This document shows, in pieces, positions 1 through 4,524 of a DNA stretch of 5,373 nt. Position numbers and translations under genes: made by a program. The stretch is from Treponema sp. (GTDB lineage Bacteria; Spirochaetota; Spirochaetia; Treponematales; Breznakiellaceae): positions 1-5,373 of the forward strand of contig JAITHQ010000021.1 in NCBI GenBank assembly GCA_031279925.1, written 5' to 3'. Positions within the stretch are counted from its first letter, which is position 1; every line of letters begins with the position of its first letter. The notes beneath the pieces are model-generated. The model was not told the DNA's origin. It was given only the letters and a program-made list of their open reading frames with translations, and ran no database searches.

Positions 1-116
1 ATTGTGGATTTTTGCGGTAATAGACCGCAAAAATCCCGATTTTCGGGCTCTTTTGGAGCCTGCAAGGTAGAATTTTGGCGTTTGCAACGCCAAAATTCCA
101 GATTTTGAACAGGCTC
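1..116 (+). repeat. Palindromic hairpin-rich MITE-like repeat, copy L (left end cut by window edge)
   Basis: This is a non-coding, highly structured element that matches the reverse complement of 5246-5359. It contains a perfect 13-bp stem at 6-18/24-36 with loop 19-23. Further stems lie at 35-39/43-47 and 46-50/56-60, and a second perfect 13-bp stem at 70-82/86-98 is absent from the other copy. The right end is GAACAGGCTC, finishing at 116 and followed by TTA. By comparison with copy R about 12 bases of the left terminal repeat (GAGCCTGTTCAA) lie before the window. Two blocks of 23-24 bases are identical between copies. There is no transposase, so it is presumably mobilised in trans. Being upstream of obgE, its hairpins could lie in or near that transcript's leader. 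That the repeat is real is clear; the MITE label is inferred from the terminal inverted repeats. Confidence 0.85.
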
Positions 117-148
117 TTACAACCGTTTCTGGTGTTCCACCGGCTCAA

Positions 149-176
149 TTGGCCGCGCCTTTTACGCTTCTATATT
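149..176 (+). promoter_or_regulatory. Possible sigma70-type promoter for the obgE operon
   Basis: TTGGCC at 149-154 (four of six match to TTGACA) is separated by 16 bases from TATATT at 171-176 (five of six match to TATAAT). Transcription would start near 183, leaving about 20 bases of pyrimidine-rich leader before the GTG at 206. There is no clear Shine-Dalgarno sequence in that leader. The match is moderate, and in related bacteria obgE often follows ribosomal protein genes in one transcript, so read-through from upstream is an equally good alternative. Confidence 0.3.
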
Positions 177-205
177 TTTTTCCGTTTTTCTGATACTTTC
201 TATAC

Positions 206-1264
206 GTGGAATTATTCGCGGACGAGGCGCTTATCGAGGTGGCTTCCGGTTCCGGCGGCAACGGCTGCGCGGCATTCAGGCGGGAAAAATATGTGCCCAG
301 GGGCGGCCCGGCGGGCGGAGACGGGGGCAGGGGTGGGGACGTGGTCTTTACGGTACGGCGTAACCTGCGGACGCTTTCCCACCTGCGTTACCGGCATACC
401 TTTAAAGCGGAAAACGGGCGCGATGGGGAGGGTGGGGGCCGCTATGGGCGGAACGGCGCTGATGTGGTGATTCCCCTGCCGCCCGGGGCATTGATTCGCA
501 ATGCGGAAACCGGGGCGCTGATCCACGATTTTTCCGGCAAACAGGAAGATTTTGTATTTCTAAAGGGGGGGAACGGCGGCTGGGGAAACCTCCATTTCAA
601 GAGCGCGGTGAACCAGGCGCCCCGGACGGCCCTGCCGGGAAAGGCAGGCCAAACGGCGCGGCTGCGGGTGGAACTGCGGATGATTGCTGATATTGGCCTG
701 GTAGGGCTGCCTAACGCGGGCAAGTCCAGCCTCCTTGACCGGTGTACCAACGCCCGTCCCCGGATTGCCCCCTATCCCTTTACCACGAAAATTCCCAACC
801 TGGGGGTTTTGACTCTGGGCGGACGGGCCGAAAATGGAGACGGGCGGGACATTATCCTTGCCGATATTCCCGGCCTGATTGCGGGGGCCTCGCAGGGGGC
901 GGGACTTGGGATTCGTTTTCTTAAACATATATCCCGGACTGCGGCCCTGGTTTTTTTGATCGATCTTTCCGGTGATAACTACCTTGAAGCCTTCGATGTC
1001 CTGCTTGCCGAACTGGCTGCTTTTTCGCCCGATCTGCCTGCCAAGCCGCGTCTGCTGCTGGGTACAAAAACCGATTTGCCCGAAAGCTCAGGCCGGCTGG
1101 AACTGCTGAAGGCCCAATATCCCACCGAACAGACGCGGGGAATTTCGGTATTTTCAGGGGAGGGAATTGACGGCCTGGCGGTGGAATTGGCCCGCCTGAC
1201 CGAAGCGGGGGAGGCTGCGGAAAACGAAGATGTTCCGGTCCGGGAAGGGGAGGAAGAAGCGTGA
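206..1264 (+). CDS. obgE: GTPase ObgE/CgtA, 50S ribosomal subunit assembly
   Basis: Obg-family GTPases bind the large ribosomal subunit, take part in its late assembly and couple growth to GTP and ppGpp levels. The 352-residue product has the glycine-rich Obg fold at about residues 2-158 (GGNGCAAFRREKY near 17-29, then GGPAGGDGGRGGD). The GTPase domain follows: G1 GLPNAGKSS at 167-175, the switch I region YPFTTKIPNLG at 190-200, G3 DIPGL at 220-224, G4 as TKTD at 287-290 and a G5-like SVFSGEG at 314-320. Canonical G4 is NKxD, so Thr replaces Asn here. No OCT domain follows; the protein ends in a short acidic tail, which is common in shorter Obg proteins. The GTG at 206 is chosen because family homology begins directly there (family starts resemble M-x-F-x-D-E-A). 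No good ribosome binding site is visible. The stop overlaps the next gene's start by four bases. Confidence 0.96.
   Translation: MELFADEALIEVASGSGGNGCAAFRREKYVPRGGPAGGDGGRGGDVVFTVRRNLRTLSHLRYRHTFKAENGRDGEGGGRYGRNGADVVIPLPPGALIRNAETGALIHDFSGKQEDFVFLKGGNGGWGNLHFKSAVNQAPRTALPGKAGQTARLRVELRMIADIGLVGLPNAGKSSLLDRCTNARPRIAPYPFTTKIPNLGVLTLGGRAENGDGRDIILADIPGLIAGASQGAGLGIRFLKHISRTAALVFLIDLSGDNYLEAFDVLLAELAAFSPDLPAKPRLLLGTKTDLPESSGRLELLKAQYPTEQTRGISVFSGEGIDGLAVELARLTEAGEAAENEDVPVREGEEEA
1246..1253 (+). promoter_or_regulatory. Strong Shine-Dalgarno for nadD-yqeK, inside the obgE 3' end
   Basis: AGGGGAGG lies seven bases before the GTG at 1261. It fixes this GTG as the start and lies in the codons for the acidic tail of ObgE. 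The glutamate/glycine-rich tail may partly reflect the need for this site. Together with the GTGA overlap it suggests coupled re-initiation. Confidence 0.75.
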
Positions 1265-2448
1265 GGCTGGCGATTCTGGGCGGAAGTTTTAACCCGGTGC
1301 ATCTGGGCCACCTCTTTTTGGCCGAATCGGCGCTTTCGGCTTTCAACTACGATCATGTGGCGCTGATTCCGGCCTGGCGTTCTCCCTTTAAACCGGATGC
1401 CGAAGGAATGGAAAGCGGAGCAAAAGAAAGGCTGGAACTGGTGGCCGCCTCGATAGCGGGCGATCCGCGTCTTATAGTTGATGACTGCGAAATTCGCCGG
1501 GAGGGAATATCCTATACTGTGGATACTCTGCATGATGTGGTGGGCCGTTACTGCCCGGAAGGGAAAACCGGACTTATTATTGGCGATGATCTGGCGGCGA
1601 ATTTTCTCCGCTGGCATGACAGCGAGGCAATTCTGGATATGGCGGATATTATCGTAGCCCGGCGGGACGGATCGCCGGCGGATACCTTCCCTTTTCCCTG
1701 TATCCGCCTTGACCAGGCGACATTGCCGGTTTCTTCGGCAATGCTGCGCCGGCGAATCGCCGCGGGCAAGGCATGGCGTTACCTTATGCCGGAGGGGGCG
1801 CGCTCGATTATCGAAAAGCGGCGGCTGTATGGTTTTAGCGGCCCGGCAGGGGACGCAAGGGCGCTTACAGGTTCCCCGGCGGAAATTATCCGTATCGAAG
1901 AAACCGTGCGGCAGGAGCTTCCCCTGGATCGTTTTCTCCATTCGCGGCATACGGCGGTCCTTGCCTGGGATCTTTGCCGGCGCTTTGGGATGGACCCGGC
2001 CCAGGGCTACCTTGCGGGGATAATCCACGATTTGGGAAAGGGCCTGCCCCCCGGCGCCCTGCTCAAACTGGCAAAATCAGACGGCAAGCCGGTTTCCAGG
2101 CTTGAAAAAAAGAAGCCCGGCCTGCTTCACGGCAGGGCGGCGGCGGTTTTGCTGCGGGAACGGTTTGGTATCCATAGCGATGCGATTATCGAGGCGGTGG
2201 CCCTGCATACGTCAGGCGGCCCGGACATGGGACCGCTGGCAAAGGCGCTGTACATAGCCGATAAAATCGAGGTTTCGCGGCAAAAGGCCGATCCCGCCCT
2301 GCGGAAACTATGCCGCGACAGCGGGGATTTGGATGAGCTTTTTGGCGCGGTGCTGGAACAAACGGTTTCCTGGCTGCGCGCAAAGTCTTATGAGCTTTCC
2401 GTGGACACCTATCGCCTGCTGGAAAAAATGAAGAGGAAACCGATGTGA
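1261..2448 (+). CDS. nadD: Fused nicotinate-nucleotide adenylyltransferase (NadD) and YqeK-type HD hydrolase
   Basis: This single 395-residue protein has two enzyme domains. Residues 1 to about 192 are NadD, which joins nicotinate mononucleotide and ATP to give deamido-NAD. Visible motifs are GGSFNPVHLGH at 7-17, SYTVDTL at 84-90, IGDD at 107-110, VSSAMLR at 157-163 and the closing EKRRLYG. A linker of about 20 residues follows. Residues about 215-390 resemble YqeK HD proteins, which hydrolyse Ap4A symmetrically to ADP. Likely metal and catalytic residues are H227, H256-D257 in IIHDLGKGLP, H290 in LLHG, H316 in ALHTSG and D334 in YIADKIE. In Bacillus nadD, yqeK and rsfS are adjacent separate genes; here the first two are joined with no internal stop. 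The start is set by homology from the first residues and a good ribosome binding site. The frame overlaps both neighbours by four bases. Cytoplasmic. Confidence 0.94.
   Translation: MRLAILGGSFNPVHLGHLFLAESALSAFNYDHVALIPAWRSPFKPDAEGMESGAKERLELVAASIAGDPRLIVDDCEIRREGISYTVDTLHDVVGRYCPEGKTGLIIGDDLAANFLRWHDSEAILDMADIIVARRDGSPADTFPFPCIRLDQATLPVSSAMLRRRIAAGKAWRYLMPEGARSIIEKRRLYGFSGPAGDARALTGSPAEIIRIEETVRQELPLDRFLHSRHTAVLAWDLCRRFGMDPAQGYLAGIIHDLGKGLPPGALLKLAKSDGKPVSRLEKKKPGLLHGRAAAVLLRERFGIHSDAIIEAVALHTSGGPDMGPLAKALYIADKIEVSRQKADPALRKLCRDSGDLDELFGAVLEQTVSWLRAKSYELSVDTYRLLEKMKRKPM
2432..2437 (+). promoter_or_regulatory. Shine-Dalgarno for the LCP gene
   Basis: AGAGGA seven bases before the GTG at 2445 supports that start, which overlaps the nadD-yqeK stop as GTGA. 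The nearby ATG at 2443 is in the nadD frame and is its last sense codon, not a start. Confidence 0.6.
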
Positions 2449-3665
2449 AGACCAACGCCAAAGACGCGAGCGGCGCGCTGCTTATTGCCATTGTATTACT
2501 GCTGGCGGCTGGGGTGGCGGCGGCCCTGTTTGCCCTGCGCGGCGACCCGGTTAAAGACGCCATCTCGGATGACCGGGTGATTAATACGCTGTTTGTAATT
2601 GAACAGAACGTAAAACCCTTGAGTAGCTTTGTGTTGATGTACTACCCGGCCACCAAACGCGCAGCCTTTTTCGATGTTCCCGGCGATTTAGGTCTCCTTA
2701 TCCGCCGGATTAACCGTGTAGACCGTATTGACAGAGTGTACGAGCCGGATCGGATTGCCAGCTTTGAGAACGAGATCGAAATGCTGCTGGGACTGGATAT
2801 TAATTTTTCCATTGTGATCACCCTGGACAACCTTGCCAGAATCGTAGACCTGATCGGCGGGGTGGAACTGTTCATCCCCGCGCCGGTGGACTCAGGCGGC
2901 GGCGAAGAAGAACTGGTCCGCTTTCCTTCGGGGATTACCCGCCTGGACGGGGACAAGTCCGCGCTGTATGTCCGCTGTGAACTGCCCGGTGAGGAGCGGG
3001 AAATGGCGGTGTTCCGGCGTCAACGCTTCTTCCTTGGCTTCCTCAAGCGGTTGGGGGAAACAAACTCTTTGTTAAAGCAGCCCGCTGTGTCTCCCCTGTT
3101 CCAGTCTTTTCTTACCACAGGAATGAGCCGGCGTACCCGCATCCGGCTTTTTGACGAATTCGCCGGTATGGATACGGACCGCGCCTCTGTGCAGTCAGTA
3201 GGGGGGAACTGGCGGGAGGTGTCGGGGCAGATGCTGCTTATTCCCTACTATGACGGGAGCCTGGTTAAGGATATAGCGCGGCAAACCCTGGGGAGTTTGA
3301 CCCGTTCAGCGGGCGGTTCGGCCAACGACCGGGTTTTTACGGTAGAAGTATTGAACGGAACAGCGGTCAGCGGGCTTGCCGGCAGAACAGCCGAGCTGCT
3401 GCGGGGCTTTGGCTATGACGTGATTGCCATCGGCAACGCCGATCAAACTTCGTATGACGAGACAGCGGTAGTGGTTAACCGGTCCGGTTTTGACGATCAG
3501 GCGCGGGATTTTGCCGAAATAATCCGTTGCGAGAATATCCGCACGGAAATGTCCGCGCCGGATTCCAGCGAAGGTGAAGGGGCCATGCCGAATTTTGAAT
3601 ACCGGTCGGATTTTACACTTATAATTGGAAGGGATTTTAATGGCAGATATGTTACAGGAAACTAA
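2445..3665 (+). CDS. LytR-CpsA-Psr (LCP) family protein with LytR_C domain, divergent active site
   Basis: This is a 406-residue membrane-anchored protein. Residues 1-10 are short and polar, and 11-32 form one hydrophobic helix (ALLIAIVLLLAAGVAAALFA), so the bulk is expected outside the cytoplasmic membrane. About 45-205 follow the LCP pattern: a beta-rich start, VPGD at 78-81 where typical members have PRD, IGGVELFIP at 137-145, LDGDKSALYVR at 167-177 and FRRQRFFLGFL at 190-200. The C-terminal domain at about 296-396 matches LytR_C (VFTVEVLNGTAVSGLAGRTAELL, ending DFTLIIGRDF). Typical LCP enzymes transfer glycopolymers from a lipid carrier to peptidoglycan. Several expected charged residues are missing here, so the substrate and even activity are uncertain; a structural or regulatory envelope role is possible. 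It lies between nadD-yqeK (4-base overlap) and rsfS (26-base overlap), so it is part of the operon. Confidence 0.85.
   Translation: MKTNAKDASGALLIAIVLLLAAGVAAALFALRGDPVKDAISDDRVINTLFVIEQNVKPLSSFVLMYYPATKRAAFFDVPGDLGLLIRRINRVDRIDRVYEPDRIASFENEIEMLLGLDINFSIVITLDNLARIVDLIGGVELFIPAPVDSGGGEEELVRFPSGITRLDGDKSALYVRCELPGEEREMAVFRRQRFFLGFLKRLGETNSLLKQPAVSPLFQSFLTTGMSRRTRIRLFDEFAGMDTDRASVQSVGGNWREVSGQMLLIPYYDGSLVKDIARQTLGSLTRSAGGSANDRVFTVEVLNGTAVSGLAGRTAELLRGFGYDVIAIGNADQTSYDETAVVVNRSGFDDQARDFAEIIRCENIRTEMSAPDSSEGEGAMPNFEYRSDFTLIIGRDFNGRYVTGN
3627..3633 (+). promoter_or_regulatory. Shine-Dalgarno deciding the rsfS start at 3640
   Basis: GGAAGGG lies six bases before the ATG at 3640, which favours this start over the in-frame TTG at 3625, which lies immediately before the site, and the ATG at 3649. 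The site is within the last codons of the LCP gene. Confidence 0.7.
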
Positions 3666-4068
3666 AAACCCGCTTCCCCGCGAGGAAGAAGCGGCTGCAT
3701 TGGGGGAACTGCTCCATGCGCACAAAGGCGGGGACGTGACGGTGCTGGACCTGCGCGTCATGGACGCATGGACTGATTTCTTTGTTATCGCCACCGCGTC
3801 CAGCAACACACACCTTGACGGCCTGGAACGGCACGTCAAGGAGTTTTGCCGGGAGCGGGACCTTGAAATACTACGACGTTCCCGCAAGAACACGGGGGAG
3901 GAAGACGAATGGCGGCTGTTTGACCTTGGCTGGGCTGTAATACATTTGATGAGCGCCCGCCTTCGTTCTTTTTATGAGCTTGAGCGATTGTACCCTGAGG
4001 CGCACGCGCTCAAGCAGGGAGAAACGGCTTATTCGTCAAAATCGTCGAAATCGCCGTCTTCATCATAG
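3640..4068 (+). CDS. rsfS: Ribosomal silencing factor RsfS (DUF143 family)
   Basis: RsfS binds ribosomal protein uL14 on the 50S subunit and blocks joining with 30S when nutrients are short. The 142-residue product carries the family core at about 31-124: GDVTVLDLRVMDAWTDFFVI (family pattern V-L-D-x6-D-F/Y-F-V-I), the ASSNTHLDGLERHVKEF helix, WRLFDLGWAVIHLMS and RLRSFYELERLYPEA. Length is typical (family about 105-140). The start at 3640 has a good ribosome binding site; the gene overlaps the LCP stop by 26 bases, indicating coupling. The last 13 residues (YSSKSSKSPSSS preceded by Ala) lie beyond the conserved domain. They are encoded by the complement of the acidic gene on the other strand, so they are probably not functionally constrained by the RsfS fold. 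No terminator is visible after the stop. Confidence 0.95.
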   Translation: MADMLQETKNPLPREEEAAALGELLHAHKGGDVTVLDLRVMDAWTDFFVIATASSNTHLDGLERHVKEFCRERDLEILRRSRKNTGEEDEWRLFDLGWAVIHLMSARLRSFYELERLYPEAHALKQGETAYSSKSSKSPSSS

Positions 4069-4364
4069 TCGTAGTCGTCTTCCTCATCATCGTCAAAATC
4101 ATCTTCGTCTTCATCGTCGTCAAAGTCATCCTCGTACTCATCGTCGTCGAATTCTTCTTCTTCCATGTCCTCGAAGCTGTCTTCTTCATCGACGTCTTCC
4201 TCGTCCGCATCGTCTTCATCGCTGAAGATAAGGAAGGGTAAGGGGACTTCCTCCGCCTCCGGCGCGGCCGCTCCGCTGTACCAGGGCATCAACGCCAGCG
4301 TCTCCGGCAGGAACCCCTCCTCGCCGAAATTCCGCTCATCATGCATGGCCTCGTGCAAAACCAT
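4029..4364 (-). CDS. Small hyperacidic protein, unknown function
   Basis: I do not recognise this 111-residue protein. Residues 1-47 look like an ordinary conserved segment (MVLHEAMHDERNFGEEGFLP, then ETLALMPWYSG). Residues 49-111 are almost pure Asp/Glu (49 of 63 by my count) with interspersed Phe/Tyr and no Lys or Arg; R11 is the only strongly basic residue (the protein also has two His). Three 9-residue repeats beginning FDDDE occupy 72-98. There is no signal peptide or membrane helix. A GGAGAG ribosome binding site precedes the ATG, and the gene has its own upstream region, so it is probably real and not a shadow of the serine-rich reading on the other strand. It converges on rsfS and overlaps it by 40 bases. 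Acidic tails can bind metal or basic proteins or mimic DNA; no specific role can be assigned. Confidence 0.75.
   Translation of the reverse strand: MVLHEAMHDERNFGEEGFLPETLALMPWYSGAAAPEAEEVPLPFLIFSDEDDADEEDVDEEDSFEDMEEEEFDDDEYEDDFDDDEDEDDFDDDEEDDYDYDEDGDFDDFDE
4071..4151 (-). repeat. Three imperfect 27-bp tandem units in the acidic gene
   Basis: Three in-frame 27-base units encode FDDDEYEDD, FDDDEDEDD and FDDDEEDDY. They differ mainly by synonymous or Asp/Glu changes. The surrounding 4032-4220 is also built of GAT/GAC/GAA/GAG codons, so copy number could change by slippage without a frame shift. Confidence 0.7.
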
Positions 4365-4524
4365 AACGCTCTCCGTTTAGCAAAGTTCTGTTGTTTATTA
4401 TCACGCTTGACCGCCCATATAGGCATCAAGCCCTTCTTGAAACATAAGGGAGAGATTGGAACATTGTCAACTGGTTTCCGCTTAATATGCGCTTTTTTTC
4501 TAAATGTATGATACGCTTCACATT
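4365..4524. promoter_or_regulatory. Divergent intergenic region between the acidic gene and ispE
   Basis: This 160-base AT-richer stretch must hold both divergent promoters. Toward ispE, TTGTCA at 4464-4469 is a good -35 candidate but only weak -10 matches sit at the right distance. TATGAT at 4507-4512 is a good -10 candidate without a matching -35 and would leave almost no leader before the ATG at 4525. Toward the acidic gene, GATAAT (4402 to 4397, minus strand) is a possible -10 without a good -35. Short inverted CTTGA/TCAAG motifs at about 4406-4440 could be an operator. No promoter can be fixed with confidence. Confidence 0.35.
4369..4374 (-). promoter_or_regulatory. Shine-Dalgarno for the acidic protein
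   Basis: Read on the minus strand this is GGAGAG, with the GGAG core six bases before the ATG at 4364. It is the main evidence beyond length that the acidic frame is translated. Confidence 0.6.

Noticed and set aside
6..98. Strong hairpins in copy L as Rho-independent terminators or a riboswitch
   Set aside because: The stems are not followed by a U tract in the right place, and they are explained as parts of a dispersed repeat that also occurs inside ispE.
75..470. A 131-codon plus-strand frame starting in copy L and running into obgE
   Set aside because: It is out of frame with obgE, begins inside the mobile repeat and has no recognisable domain.
979..2028. A 349-codon open frame on the minus strand opposite obgE and nadD-yqeK
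   Set aside because: It lies antisense to two clear conserved enzymes, has low-complexity Arg/Ser/Pro-rich translation with no recognisable domain, and is a usual shadow in GC-rich genes.
4071..4151. Regular short repeats as a possible CRISPR array
   Set aside because: The 27-base units are contiguous with no spacers and code for in-frame acidic repeats.
3974..4380. Ser- and Arg-rich plus-strand frames across the acidic gene
   Set aside because: They are the complement of Asp/Glu codon runs; the minus strand has the ribosome binding site and a normal-looking N-terminus.
4504..4524. Upstream ATG at 4504 as the ispE start
   Set aside because: It is in frame but adds seven residues before the start used here, has no ribosome binding site, and overlaps a possible -10 box; not excluded, only less likely.
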